Part shown: positions 1 through 8,941 of the stretch, one piece after another
Numbering within the stretch: the first letter of the stretch is position 1
Layout of the letters: each line of letters opens with the position of its first letter
Source of the DNA: Stenotrophomonas maltophilia
GTDB lineage: Bacteria > Pseudomonadota > Gammaproteobacteria > Xanthomonadales > Xanthomonadaceae
Length of the DNA: 62,819 bases
Reading direction: 5' to 3'
Assembly (NCBI RefSeq): GCF_004684085.1
Contig: NZ_SRHZ01000023.1
Span: 1-62,819, forward strand
The notes under the pieces: generated by a model
Seen by the model: only the letters and a program-made list of their open reading frames with translations
What the model was told of the DNA's origin: nothing
The model's database searches: none
Made by a program: the position numbers and the translations under genes

Positions 1-46
1 TTAAGTCGTTTGTGCCACAAACGACTTAATCCCCTCCGTCCCCTTT
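1..46. terminator. palindrome at window edge, probable bidirectional terminator
   Basis: Bases 1-14 and 16-29 are perfect reverse complements around a single central base. They are followed by a C-rich stretch and a run of five T. The right flank suggests the palindrome continues to the left beyond the window. It lies just past the stop codon of the leftward DUF2235 gene, where an intrinsic terminator would be expected. The left half cannot be seen. Confidence 0.5.
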
Positions 47-47
47 T

Positions 48-1505
48 TCATGCGTTCGGCAACACCACGCGCTTGCCATCCACCGTCGGCCGGTTGATGT
101 AGAACAGGCCGGGGCCCGGCCGGTAGGGCAGTTCGCTGACGCCGGCATCGGCGGCATAGGTCAGTGCGGTATCGCCCAGCGCATCGAAATTCCAGTGCGC
201 CGACTGCATCAGGTAGCGCCTTCGCAGCAACGCCTCCTGGGTCTGGGTCAGCGCCTGCCCGGCCACCAGCCTGCGGGCGATCGGCAGCAGCGCCGAAGGG
301 AGCTCCCAGCCTGGAACATCGGCGGCATTGGCACGCCACTGCACGCCGGCATCGCGTGCATGCTGCTGCATCACCTGCAGGGCGATCAGCTGGTACCGCC
401 AGTCGATGCGCCGGCGCAGCACCACCGCAGCAGTCACATACAGCACCGGTGACAGCACTACGCTGCGGCTGCCTGCACGACGCTGCTGCTGCCACTGGTG
501 CCACACATCCACCCACACTTCCTTCTGGTCCGCGCCCAGTTGTTGTCGCCAGCGTTCGGCATCGGCCTGTGCTTCGGCGTAGGCCGTGGTCGCCTGCAGT
601 ACCGCCAACGGGGGTGTCTGGTAGTCGGCAACGGCAGGGCGTCGCAGCTGCTGGCGGCGCGGCCGGCTGAGCAGCTTGGGCCCTTCTTCGAGCTGGTTGT
701 AGCCACCACCAATGTTGGCGTGCACCCCTGGCAGCGCGACCTCGGTAAAGGGAGGCGCCACGCTGGTGAGCGGGTAGTGCTGCCGGTGTTCATCGCGTGC
801 CGTCAGCTGCAGCACCTGGCCGGCGATGCCGGTACGCAGCGCCAGCCGTGGCTGTTCGTCGGCGCGGCCGCCATTGACCGCAACCACGGTGTCCAACAGA
901 CCGATGAAGCGCAGTAGCGGGGTTGCAGCAGCGAAATCGCTGGCACACGCCATGCCCGATGACTGCAGCAGTTGCCGCCAGCGCGTGCTGTCCCAGGCCT
1001 GCAACTGGTTGGCGATATCGCGTGCAGCGGCGGCACCGCGCGAATAGCCGAACAGGTCCAGCTGCACGCGCCGCAGCGGTTGCTGCCAGCGAGTGGACAG
1101 CTCGGTCAGTGCGGCCGGCAACAGTACCTGCAGCGCGCGTTGTACTTTGGCGCGCACGCCGCTGGCACCGATACCGAAGGCCAACCCGATCAGGTCGTCG
1201 TCTGCATCATCGCGGGTGCCGACGCCTTCCACATAGATCGACAGCGAGGGTGTGGCCAGCGCATCGCGACGGCTGTCGGGGTACAGCCGCTGCAGTCGGG
1301 CGATGTTGGTCAGGCCGTTGTCGTAGCTGCTGGTCAGCCGGCTCTGGTAGGTCGAATCGTCATCGGCGCGCAACTGGGCGGGGCGCGGCTGTGGCCGCTG
1401 CGGGCGATCACGTTCCAGATTGTGTGCGTTGTTGCGGGTGCCGTCGAAGAACAGGCCGATCCGCAGCAAGCCGACATCTTCGTCCGTGTTCTGCGGTGAT
1501 GCCAT
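48..1505 (-). CDS. DUF2235 / Tle1-like phospholipase (possible type VI secretion effector)
   Basis: A 485-residue alpha/beta-hydrolase-fold protein of the DUF2235 (T6SS Tle1-like) family. It starts with the typical strand and motif IGLFFDGTRNN (about residues 16-26). The nucleophile elbow GYSRG places Ser155, and GLLDT (Asp205) and PGVHANIGGGYN (His262) complete a Ser-Asp-His triad. Tle1 proteins hydrolyse membrane phospholipids of competitor cells after delivery by the T6SS. The ATG at 1503-1505 is chosen because GGGGA lies six bases upstream; the ATG two codons earlier sits directly against that site, and a longer frame reaches 1607. No signal peptide is seen. No vgrG, adaptor or immunity gene lies on the visible right side, and the left side is outside the window. 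The fold is clear; the effector role is inference. Confidence 0.75.
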   Translation of the reverse strand: MASPQNTDEDVGLLRIGLFFDGTRNNAHNLERDRPQRPQPRPAQLRADDDSTYQSRLTSSYDNGLTNIARLQRLYPDSRRDALATPSLSIYVEGVGTRDDADDDLIGLAFGIGASGVRAKVQRALQVLLPAALTELSTRWQQPLRRVQLDLFGYSRGAAAARDIANQLQAWDSTRWRQLLQSSGMACASDFAAATPLLRFIGLLDTVVAVNGGRADEQPRLALRTGIAGQVLQLTARDEHRQHYPLTSVAPPFTEVALPGVHANIGGGYNQLEEGPKLLSRPRRQQLRRPAVADYQTPPLAVLQATTAYAEAQADAERWRQQLGADQKEVWVDVWHQWQQQRRAGSRSVVLSPVLYVTAAVVLRRRIDWRYQLIALQVMQQHARDAGVQWRANAADVPGWELPSALLPIARRLVAGQALTQTQEALLRRRYLMQSAHWNFDALGDTALTYAADAGVSELPYRPGPGLFYINRPTVDGKRVVLPNA

Positions 1506-1731
1506 GTGCATTCCCCGTCGTGGCTGCGTCACGGTAGCGCGAAAGCGGTGTGTTGGCGAAGTGTAGTGACGCTTTTGACCTGACTGAACGCAGATGCGGT
1601 CGATCACAGTTCCTGATTTTCATTCCCATCTTCTATTGAATTCACACGACCCGCGCAGGCCATATGGTCAAACCCGGCAAACCCCGGGCGTGCTGCATCA
1701 ACGCTGTTCACATCATTCAAGGAGCGACGCA

Positions 1732-2985
1732 ATGTTGTCCAGATCGATTGGCAAAGCGGCAGGTGGCCTGGTGTTGGGTTTGTCAGTGGTGGCGGCCGCG
1801 CATGCCGCACCGTTGTTCGAGCCGGTGACCGTCATCAGCCGGGCATCGGCAAACAGTGAGCCCGCGCTGGGCAAGCTGCTGGCCACCCCGTCCACCGCGA
1901 CGGTACAGGAAGTGCGTGTGGATGCTGCGGCAACCGCGCAGCCGCAGCTTGAGTTCGAGCTGCTCGGCCAGCGCGTGCAGGCACTACGCAGCAAGGTCGA
2001 GTCGCTGCCCGATGGTGGCAGCATCTGGTACGGCCAGTTGCGCTCGCCGTCCGATCGGCTGACTGCCGCCACTTCGAACGGTCAGGATGATCCCGGCAAT
2101 TCAGTGATCCTGGTGCGTTCGGGCAACACCCTCACCGGTTCGATCCGCAAGGACGGCAAGCTTTACCGGCTGCGTCCGCTGGGCAACCGCCATGTGCTGG
2201 TGGAAGTGGACGAGTCGCGGATGCCGGCCGACCATCCGGCCGACTACAACCAGTTGCCGAAGATCGCCATGCCGGCCAATGATCGCCTCGGCGCCGCTCA
2301 GGCCTCGTCGGGAAGCCCGGCGACCATCCGCGTACTGGTGGTTGCGACCAATGCCGCCGTCGCAGCCTATGGCGGCAACATGCAGTCGCTGGTGCAACTG
2401 GCGGTAGCCGAATCCAACCAGGGCTACGTCAACAGCAACGTCGGCATCACCATGCAGCTGGCCGGTTATGAAACCACCAGCTACACCGAGTCCGGCAATT
2501 TCACCACCGACCTGACCCGCTTCCGCAACACCAGCGACGGCTACATGGACAGCATCCATACCAGCCGCAACACCACCGCTGCCGACGTCGGCGTGCTGCT
2601 GATCAACAACACGAGCTATTGCGGGCTGGCTTCGGGCATCGGCTCCACCGCTTCGACGGCCTTCGCGGCGGTGTACTGGGATTGCGCGACTGGCTATTAC
2701 TCCTTCGCGCATGAGATCGGCCATCTGCAGAGCGCACGGCACGACATCGCCAGTGATCCCAGCACGTCGCCTTACGCCTATGGCCATGGCTATCGCTACG
2801 AGCCGGCAACCGGTTCGCGCTGGCGCACGATCATGGCCTATGACTGCTCGGCCGGCTGCCCACGGTTGAACTACTGGTCCAATCCCAACATCAGCTACAA
2901 CGGCGTGCCGATGGGCATCGCCAGCAGTGCCGACAACCAGCGCGTGCTGGTCAATACCAAGGCCACCATCGCGGCCTTCCGCTGA
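1732..2985 (+). CDS. secreted zinc metalloprotease, metzincin (reprolysin/M72-like)
   Basis: A 417-residue exported protease. Residues 1-26 form a signal peptide ending AHA. A propeptide-like region of about 170 residues follows, then the catalytic domain. The zinc site is HEIGHLQSARHD: His327, Glu328, His331 and His337, followed by Asp338. The Met-turn is at IMAY (Met368). This is the HExxHxxGxxHD pattern of M12B/M72 metzincins except that Ser replaces the usual Gly. Cysteines near 297, 318, 372 and 376 could form two disulfides. The ATG follows AAGGAG with eight bases of spacing; an in-frame extension upstream looks non-coding. The gene stands alone and runs divergently from the DUF2235 gene across 226 bp. 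It is probably an extracellular or periplasmic endopeptidase similar to peptidyl-Asp metallopeptidases, but specificity cannot be read from sequence. Confidence 0.8.
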   Translation: MLSRSIGKAAGGLVLGLSVVAAAHAAPLFEPVTVISRASANSEPALGKLLATPSTATVQEVRVDAAATAQPQLEFELLGQRVQALRSKVESLPDGGSIWYGQLRSPSDRLTAATSNGQDDPGNSVILVRSGNTLTGSIRKDGKLYRLRPLGNRHVLVEVDESRMPADHPADYNQLPKIAMPANDRLGAAQASSGSPATIRVLVVATNAAVAAYGGNMQSLVQLAVAESNQGYVNSNVGITMQLAGYETTSYTESGNFTTDLTRFRNTSDGYMDSIHTSRNTTAADVGVLLINNTSYCGLASGIGSTASTAFAAVYWDCATGYYSFAHEIGHLQSARHDIASDPSTSPYAYGHGYRYEPATGSRWRTIMAYDCSAGCPRLNYWSNPNISYNGVPMGIASSADNQRVLVNTKATIAAFR

Positions 2986-3037
2986 GCCCAGGCGCCGGCC
3001 AGGGTCGGCGTCTACCCGGGCACGTGTACCTGCTCTG

Positions 3038-3060
3038 GTAGATGCCAACCTTGGTTGGCA
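3038..3060 (+). repeat. SMAG-type GTAG palindrome
   Basis: GTAG followed by GCCAACC-TT-GGTTGGC, a short REP-like palindrome of the Stenotrophomonas SMAG kind. It lies between the protease stop codon and the lpxH stop codon. Its inverted twin with the same arms is at 48820-48841. Confidence 0.75.
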
Positions 3061-3072
3061 CCCTGCGATCCA

Positions 3073-3819
3073 TCATCCGCGGCTGAGCGAATCCAGACGC
3101 CAGCCGTTGGCATCCACGCGCAGCACCGAGCCCTGTTCGTACCAGTCGCCCAGCACGATGCGGGTGCAGCTGCGTCCGCCGGCCTGCAGCGTGTGGATCG
3201 CCGGCCGATGGGTGTGGCCGTGGATCATCGTGTCCACGCCATGGCGCACGTAAGTCGCCTCCACTTCGGCCGGAGCCACGTCGGTGACCGTTTCAAACTG
3301 CGCGCGGTCACCCTGCTTCATGTCCGACTGGCGGGCCTGGCTGGCCTCGCGTGCCTTCTGCGCGAACGCGATGCGCGCGGCCAGCGGCTGCGACAGGAAC
3401 TGCGCCTGGAATGCCGGGTCACGTGTCTGTGCACGGAACTGCTGGTAGGGGATGTCATCGGTACACAGCAGGTCACCGTGCTGCAGCAGCACCGGCCGCC
3501 CGTACAGTTCGATCACGCAGGGGTCGGGCAGGATGCGCAGTCCGGCGCGGCGCGCGTAGTCCTCGCCGAGCAGGAAATCGCGGTTGCCACGGATGAAGTA
3601 TGCCGGTACGCCGCTGTCGGTCAGCACCTTCAACGCATCGGCCACCGCATCTGCCGCGGGCGAAGGCGTGTCGTCGCCGATCCAGGCTTCGAACAGGTCG
3701 CCGAGGATGTACAGCGCATCGGCGGTGGGCGCCTGTTCGCGCAGGAAGCGCAGGAACAGGTCGGTGATCTCCGGACGGCTCGGGTCCAGGTGCAGGTCGG
3801 AAATGAACAGCGTGGTCAT
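3073..3819 (-). CDS. lpxH: UDP-2,3-diacylglucosamine diphosphatase LpxH
   Basis: A 248-residue calcineurin-like metallophosphoesterase. It cleaves UDP-2,3-diacylglucosamine to lipid X and UMP, the fourth step of lipid A synthesis, at the cytoplasmic face of the inner membrane. The N-terminus [17 protein letters not shown] carries the Asp-x-His metal ligands. [13 protein letters not shown] (about residue 40), GNRDFLLG (about 78), LLQHGDLLC (about 112) and the C-terminal HGHTHRP complete the phosphoesterase motifs. The length matches the family. The gene is transcribed leftward. The PAP2 gene upstream on the same strand is 58 bp away and separated by a SMAG element, so co-transcription is possible but not shown. 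Confidence 0.93.
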   Translation of the reverse strand: MTTLFISDLHLDPSRPEITDLFLRFLREQAPTADALYILGDLFEAWIGDDTPSPAADAVADALKVLTDSGVPAYFIRGNRDFLLGEDYARRAGLRILPDPCVIELYGRPVLLQHGDLLCTDDIPYQQFRAQTRDPAFQAQFLSQPLAARIAFAQKAREASQARQSDMKQGDRAQFETVTDVAPAEVEATYVRHGVDTMIHGHTHRPAIHTLQAGGRSCTRIVLGDWYEQGSVLRVDANGWRLDSLSRG

Positions 3820-3848
3820 GCCTGCATTCTAGGCCATCGGCGATGACG

Positions 3849-3871
3849 GTAGCGCCGGGCCATGCCCGATG
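3849..3871 (+). repeat. SMAG-type GTAG palindrome
   Basis: GTAG followed by CGCCGGGCCATGCCCG, an imperfect palindrome in the gap between the PAP2 gene and lpxH. The same element class is seen at 48791-48813. Confidence 0.65.
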
Positions 3872-3877
3872 GCGGGC

Positions 3878-4417
3878 TTACACCGGCAGCGGCAGCCACG
3901 CCAGGCTGGCCGCAGCCAGCAGCGCGGCGATGCCGGTGGCAGCGAGCACGTCGCTGGGGTAATGCAGGCCCAGCACCACCCGCGACAGCGCTACGCCGAC
4001 GGTGAACGGCACCAGCAGCGGTGCCAGCCACGGGTAGTAGGCCAGTGCCACGATGGTGAACGACACCGCGTGCAGCGTGTGCCCCGAGGGGAAGCTGAAT
4101 TCGTCCAGCGGTGCCACCCAGGCGCGGATGCGCAGGTCCGCGGCGTACGGGCGCGGGCGCCGGGTCCAGCGCTTCAGGCTCTTGTACAGCAGCAGCGCAG
4201 CCAGGCCGGTGGTGGCCATGTGCAGTGAGGCCCGCAGGCCATCGAAGCCGTCCAGTACCACCAGCGCACCCATCAGTACGTACCAGAACACGCCATCGCC
4301 GAGCCGGCTGATGACCGAGAACAGACGGCGCACGCGGCGGCGCCGGCAGTAGTGATTGGCCCGCCGGCACAGCCGTGCTTCGCGGCCGGCCAGCAGCTCA
4401 AGCGGCGTGGTGCGCAT
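3878..4417 (-). CDS. PAP2-family membrane phosphatase
   Basis: A 179-residue polytopic membrane protein with the three PAP2 phosphatase motifs in order: K-S-L-K-R-W-T-R-R-P-R-P (about residues 83-94), PSGH (about 115), and SRVVLGLHYPSD (about 150), which carries the catalytic His and Asp. Hydrophobic segments separate them. Such enzymes remove phosphate from membrane lipids such as undecaprenyl diphosphate or phosphatidylglycerophosphate. The start has a strong GGAGGAG site and lies inside the 3' end of the upstream glycosyltransferase gene, overlapping it by 20 bp. The pair is therefore translationally coupled, which suggests a shared lipid-linked substrate. The exact substrate is unknown. 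Confidence 0.85.
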   Translation of the reverse strand: MRTTPLELLAGREARLCRRANHYCRRRRVRRLFSVISRLGDGVFWYVLMGALVVLDGFDGLRASLHMATTGLAALLLYKSLKRWTRRPRPYAADLRIRAWVAPLDEFSFPSGHTLHAVSFTIVALAYYPWLAPLLVPFTVGVALSRVVLGLHYPSDVLAATGIAALLAAASLAWLPLPV

Positions 4418-5543
4418 GGCCGCTCCTCCGCGACTGGGCCAGCTCGGCCAGCAGGGCGTCGAACTCGGCCACCACCTGCTGTGGGTGCAGGCGTTTCATC
4501 GCATGCGCGGCGCTGCTGCCCAGTGCGTGGCGGCGTGCATCGTCAGCGGCCAGTTGCACGGCCGCTTCGATGAACTGCTCGTCGTTGTCCACCGCTGCGC
4601 CGTTCTCGCCGTTACGCAGGTATTCGCGAGCGGCGCCGTAGTCGAAGGCCACGGTTGCCAGGCCGCTGGCCATGCTTTCCAGGGTCACGTTGCCAAATGT
4701 CTCGCTGCGGCTGGGAAACAGGAACAGATCGCCGCTGGCGAAGTGCCGTGCCAAGGCATCGCCGCGCTGGATGCCACAGAAAATGAAGTCGGGGTTGTCA
4801 TGCGCCAGCTTCTCGCGGGCCGGGCCATCACCTACCCACACGAAGCGCGCCTTGGGCCGGATCTGCTGCAGTCGGCGGAAGGCCTTCACGGCCAGGCCGA
4901 GGTTCTTCTCCGCGGCGATGCGCCCGACGTAGATTGCCACCAGGCCGTTGCCGTCCACCCCCCATTCCTCGCGCAATGCGGGATCGCGCCGGCCCGGATC
5001 GAACTGCTGGCTGTCGACCGCGCGTGCCAGCAGGCGCACACGTTCGAAGCCCTGCTCGCCGAGGAACTGCTGCAGTTCGCGGGTCGGAACCAGGGTCGCA
5101 TCGGCCTGGTTGTGGAAGCGGCGCATCCAGCGCATTGCCGCTGCCTGCAGCCAGGCCACGCCGTAGTCGGGCAGGTACTCGTCGAAGCGGGTGTGGAAGC
5201 CGCTGGCAACCGGGATGCCCAGACGGCGGGCAGTGCGCAGCGCCGACCAGCCCAGCGGGCCTTCTGTGGCCACATACACGGCATCGGGTCGCTGCTGCTG
5301 CCAATGGCGGCCCAGCCGGATCGGTGCCGGCAGCCCGAAGCGCAGGCCGGGATAGCGCGGCAGAGCGGCGCCCGGAACCAGCAGGGTGCCCGGTGCCGAC
5401 TCCAGCGCCTCGCTGGCCTGACGTGGCCGGATCAGGTCGATGTCATGCCCCGATGCGCGCAGCCCCTGTTCCAGGCCCTGCACGGTGAGGGCAACGCCAT
5501 TCACTTCCGGCGGATAGGTCTCGGTGACGATGGCATAGCGCAT
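4398..5543 (-). CDS. glycosyltransferase family 4 (GT-B fold)
   Basis: A 381-residue cytosolic or membrane-associated GT-B glycosyltransferase. The N-terminal domain opens with MRYAIVTETYPPEVNGVA, the pattern of MgtA/GtfA-like diacylglycerol or mannosyl transferases. The C-terminal Glycos_transf_1 domain has the nucleotide-sugar motif AIYVGRIAAEKNLGLAVKAF, and the region FLFPSRSETFGNVTLE holds the ESFG-like acidic site. The start at 5543 is preceded by CCGGAGG with six bases of spacing; a longer frame adds eight residues. The gene overlaps the PAP2 phosphatase downstream. Together they could make and process a glycolipid, for example glycosyl-diacylglycerol, a membrane lipid made under phosphate starvation in some bacteria. 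That role is inference; the phoBR genes lie about 10 kb away. Confidence 0.83.
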   Translation of the reverse strand: MRYAIVTETYPPEVNGVALTVQGLEQGLRASGHDIDLIRPRQASEALESAPGTLLVPGAALPRYPGLRFGLPAPIRLGRHWQQQRPDAVYVATEGPLGWSALRTARRLGIPVASGFHTRFDEYLPDYGVAWLQAAAMRWMRRFHNQADATLVPTRELQQFLGEQGFERVRLLARAVDSQQFDPGRRDPALREEWGVDGNGLVAIYVGRIAAEKNLGLAVKAFRRLQQIRPKARFVWVGDGPAREKLAHDNPDFIFCGIQRGDALARHFASGDLFLFPSRSETFGNVTLESMASGLATVAFDYGAAREYLRNGENGAAVDNDEQFIEAAVQLAADDARRHALGSSAAHAMKRLHPQQVVAEFDALLAELAQSRRSGHAHHAA

Positions 5544-5635
5544 GGCGGGCCTCCGGGTTTCCGGCATGCTCGGGCCTGGCGATGTAGCCGATATGACCGC
5601 TTTGCGACCGCTGGATGACGGAGGCCCGGATCCGG

Positions 5636-5662
5636 CACAACCACGGCCCCGAAGGGCCGTGG
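5636..5662 (-). terminator. intrinsic terminator of the first TonB receptor gene
   Basis: A 9-bp perfect GC stem (5641-5649 with 5654-5662) with a four-base loop, followed on the minus strand by TTGTG. It lies 25 bp past the receptor stop codon. The stem sequence is almost the same as that of the second receptor's terminator at 8886-8916. Confidence 0.7.
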
Positions 5663-5686
5663 CGGCCGCTTACGCGTCGGGATGGA

Positions 5687-8611
5687 TCAGAAGCGCTGCT
5701 GGTATTTCATGTAGATGAAACGGCCGATGTCAAAGCCTCCGTAGTAGGAGAAGTTGGAACTCGGCTGGCTGTACATGGCAGGGCCCTGACGGCCGAACAC
5801 GTTGTTCGCGCCGATCGAAACGGTAGCGTCCCACGGCAGGTTGTAGCGTGCCTGCACGTCGTGGAAGGTGACCGAACCCAGTCGGTTGTAGTCACGGCTG
5901 CCACTGAACCACGGTGCGCGCTGATTGGGGTGCGAACACTCGTTCGGATAGTCATCCACGCCCAGGCAGCGTTCCTTTACCCCGGAGAAGTAGCGCAGGC
6001 CCCAGGTGATGCCGAGGTTGCCCTGCTCCCAGCCCAGCGATGCGTTGGAGCGCACACGGAAGCCGATGCCGCCGTTGGTGGCGAGGCCGTTGCTGGGAAT
6101 CGGCGGAACATCCACCTCGTTGGTGGTCCGATCTTCTGCATTGGCCACATAGGTGGTCTTCCAGTCGGCGCTCAGCGTGCCCCAGCGGGTTTCGACCCGG
6201 TGTCCGATCTCCAGGTCGTAGCCTTCGGCCTGTGCGAAGCCGCTGTTGCGGCTGCCGTAGTTGAGCTTGTTGACGATGCCCAGGTCCGGATCGCGGGTGA
6301 AACTGCCGCAGCGCTCGGCGATGCCCAGCTCGTAGCAGTCGCGGAGGATGTCGTTGGGATGGTCGGGGACGATCGTGTTCTCGATGCGGATCTTCCACCA
6401 GTCCAGCGCGATGTTCAGTCCTTCGGCGAAGGTCGGGCTCCAGACCAGGCCCAGCGTGCGGCTGGTCGAGGTCTCGGGCTTCAGGTTGGGGTTGGAGCCA
6501 TTGGTGAAGGGGACGGGCGTCTGCCCGCTGCTGCCGGTGATCGGCTCGTTGCCCTGGCCGAGCTGGCGGTAGCTGTCCGCGTTGGCAATGTCGGCGGCGC
6601 AGCGTGCAAGCACCTCGGGGCTGCTGGCGGCAGCACCGTGCACGGTGTCGCAGGGATCGCGGAAGCCGGTGGTGAAGGTTTCCGAGCCGCCACCATACAG
6701 ATTGGAAATGGTCGGCGCGCGGAAGCCCTGGGCCCAGGTGCCACGGACCAGCAACTGGTCGATCGGTTTCCAGGTGAAGCCGAATTTGCTGTTGAGGGTG
6801 CTGCCGAAGGTGGAGTAGTCCGAATAGCGGGTCGCCGCGTTGAGGGTAAGCTCGCGCGCGCCGGCGAGGTCGCGCAGCACCGGCACGCTCAGTTCCAGGT
6901 AGGCCTCGTCGACGCGATAGCCACCACCGGTGGGGCCTGCGGCCAGATTGGTGGTGGCGCCGGTCTGCGCCAGCGCATCGGGAGTGAAGCGACCCTCCTC
7001 GCGGCGGCTTTCCGCACCCACGGCAAAGCCCAGCTCGCCGGCGGGCAGGGTGGCGATACTGCCACTGAGGCTGGCGAACAGGTTGCGGGTAGTGGTGAGG
7101 CCACGGGTGAGTTCTTCGGGGAACAGCCAGTCCTGCAGTTCCGGGTTGCCTGACAACCCATAGGGGTCATCCTGGCCGTAAGGCACCAGCGGATTCCACG
7201 GCTTGCAGCCGGCGATCGGCGCATCCGGCGTACCGCATTCAACCTTGCCCGTCGCCGGGTTGTAGAACGAAGGGCCGGTGGCATCGGCTACGCGCTGCTT
7301 GTGCAGGTTGCCCGTGGCGCGCTGGCTCAACTCGCTGCGGTTGTACTGGTAGCCGGCCTCCCAATCGAACTCGCGACTGCCGAAGGTGAAGCTGCCTTCA
7401 AAGGCTGCAGTACCCTGCCAGGTGGTGAGTTCGCTGGTGCTGACGCGTGGAATTTCCCAGCTGCGGCGGTTCCAGTGCACGTCGCTGGGGTTTTCGTAGC
7501 CGTGGTGGCTGCCGAACGGGTTGAACCAGCTGTCGGCGGACATCGGCGTGATGCCGGCCGCAGCGGACTGGAAAGGATAGCCGGCGATCTGACGCGTGGT
7601 GGTGCGCCGGTTGTAGGCCAGCTGGGTGTTGAAGCGGACCTGGTCGTTCAGATCCATGCGGGCGTCGACGAAGATCGAGTCGCGCTTGATCGGCGTCTGC
7701 ACGTGCATCTGCTCGTTGCTGTTGCTGACATCACCGGTGAATGGCGTGTTGTCGCTGATATGGAAGCTGTCCGGGCCGCCCGGCTGGCTGCCGCGATCGA
7801 GCGAGTAGCTGCAGCCACGGCTGTTGGTGCAACCCGGGCCGTTGAAGCCGGTGATGCGCCCCCATTGGCCGACCGTGGTCCAGCCGTCATCCGGGTGGCG
7901 ATCGGTGTAGGTATAGGCACTGAAGCCACGATCCTTTGCCCATACGCCCTTTTCTTCGACATGCTCGGCGGCGATGCTGATCGACGCACGATCATTCGAC
8001 CAGCCGGCAACCACGTCGTACTGCGTGCGTGCGCCGTCACCTTCGCTGTACTGCCCGTGGTAGACGCTGGCAGTCACGCCTTCGACATTGCGGCGGGTGA
8101 TGATGTTGACCACGCCTGCCATGGCGTCGGAACCATAGATGGCCGAGGCACCGTCCTTGAGCACTTCCATCCGCTCGACGGCCGCAGCGGGAATGCTGGA
8201 TACATCCTGGTAGCCGCTGGTGGTCATGCCCAGGCGCTTGCCGTTGACCAGCACCAGGGTGCGCTGTGCGCCCAGGCCGCGCATGTCCACGTAGCTGCCG
8301 CCAGCGGCTTCACCGCTGCTGAGTGGGCTGGAACGACTGAGCGCGGGGCTGCCGGTCGCGGTCAGGTTCTGCAGGATGTCGGCGACGGAATTGAAGCCTT
8401 GCCGCTCGATGTCGGCGCGGCTGATGGTCAGCACCGGTTGTGCGGTTTCCAGGTCGACCTGGCGGATGCGCGAGCCGGTGATCTCGATGCGATCGAGCGT
8501 GGTGGCGTCCGGCGCGTGCTGGGCGAATGCAGGAACGGCGAGTGCGGTGGTTGCCGTCATCGCCAATGCGCGACGGATCGCCAACCCGAGTTCGGGAATA
8601 CGGATGGTCAT
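5687..8611 (-). CDS. TonB-dependent outer-membrane receptor (paralogue 1)
   Basis: A 974-residue TonB-dependent receptor. A signal peptide ends at about residue 30 (VPAFAQ). A TonB-box-like segment IEITGSRI follows at about 43-50, then the plug domain (VLTISRADIERQGF to GVVNIITRRN, about residues 60-180). The long beta-barrel ends in YMKYQQRF, whose terminal Phe is the outer-membrane insertion signal. Conserved barrel motifs include LLVRGTWAQGFRAPTI and GLVWSPTF. Such proteins import large nutrients (siderophores, oligosaccharides, peptides) powered by TonB-ExbBD. The ligand is not readable: no transporter, regulator or degradative gene sits beside it. It is a tandem paralogue of the receptor at 8942-11878, roughly 60% identical by eye. 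A purine run GAGAGAGAGA precedes the ATG in place of a standard SD. Cysteines occur in extracellular-loop-like regions. Confidence 0.92.
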   Translation of the reverse strand: MTIRIPELGLAIRRALAMTATTALAVPAFAQHAPDATTLDRIEITGSRIRQVDLETAQPVLTISRADIERQGFNSVADILQNLTATGSPALSRSSPLSSGEAAGGSYVDMRGLGAQRTLVLVNGKRLGMTTSGYQDVSSIPAAAVERMEVLKDGASAIYGSDAMAGVVNIITRRNVEGVTASVYHGQYSEGDGARTQYDVVAGWSNDRASISIAAEHVEEKGVWAKDRGFSAYTYTDRHPDDGWTTVGQWGRITGFNGPGCTNSRGCSYSLDRGSQPGGPDSFHISDNTPFTGDVSNSNEQMHVQTPIKRDSIFVDARMDLNDQVRFNTQLAYNRRTTTRQIAGYPFQSAAAGITPMSADSWFNPFGSHHGYENPSDVHWNRRSWEIPRVSTSELTTWQGTAAFEGSFTFGSREFDWEAGYQYNRSELSQRATGNLHKQRVADATGPSFYNPATGKVECGTPDAPIAGCKPWNPLVPYGQDDPYGLSGNPELQDWLFPEELTRGLTTTRNLFASLSGSIATLPAGELGFAVGAESRREEGRFTPDALAQTGATTNLAAGPTGGGYRVDEAYLELSVPVLRDLAGARELTLNAATRYSDYSTFGSTLNSKFGFTWKPIDQLLVRGTWAQGFRAPTISNLYGGGSETFTTGFRDPCDTVHGAAASSPEVLARCAADIANADSYRQLGQGNEPITGSSGQTPVPFTNGSNPNLKPETSTSRTLGLVWSPTFAEGLNIALDWWKIRIENTIVPDHPNDILRDCYELGIAERCGSFTRDPDLGIVNKLNYGSRNSGFAQAEGYDLEIGHRVETRWGTLSADWKTTYVANAEDRTTNEVDVPPIPSNGLATNGGIGFRVRSNASLGWEQGNLGITWGLRYFSGVKERCLGVDDYPNECSHPNQRAPWFSGSRDYNRLGSVTFHDVQARYNLPWDATVSIGANNVFGRQGPAMYSQPSSNFSYYGGFDIGRFIYMKYQQRF

Positions 8612-8885
8612 GGGTCTCTCTCTCTTCTAGGTCTTCGGTGCGCTGCCAAAGCGGACGGCGCAAATACCACCGCAGGCGGTGGAGATTCGACGCTAGTGAA
8701 GGACCGATGAGAGAGGTATGGGAAAGGTACGAATCCGCAATCGAAGGGGCTGACGCATCTGCACAAAGTCGATGCGAATCATGTGGCTGCGTTGCTCGAT
8801 GACGATTCACCGCCGTTCCAGCACTGCCGCGACGATGACGCGGCCAAGGATGCCGAGCCTGTCAAACACGTCAACCTGCGCAGAA
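8612..8885 (-). other. leader of the first TonB receptor gene, no gene
   Basis: With the terminator to its right, this is a 330-bp gap between the two receptor genes. It holds the GA-repeat ribosome-binding leader next to the ATG at 8611. No convincing protein gene, Fur box or riboswitch is visible. A promoter for the first receptor must lie here but is not obvious. Confidence 0.4.
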
Positions 8886-8916
8886 ACAAAAAAACCACGG
8901 CCCCGCAGGGCCGTGG
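8886..8916 (-). terminator. intrinsic terminator of the second TonB receptor gene
   Basis: Perfect stem (8895-8903 with 8908-8916). On the minus strand it is followed by eight T, seen here as an A-tract at 8887-8894. It lies 26 bp past the receptor stop codon and is a classical Rho-independent terminator. Confidence 0.88.
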
Positions 8917-8941
8917 TCGTGGTGCATTACAGCGCGATGGA

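Noticed and set aside
2101..3048. A 315-codon minus-strand frame opposite the metalloprotease.
   Set aside because: The plus strand carries a complete signal peptide and zinc protease motifs; the minus frame has shadow composition.
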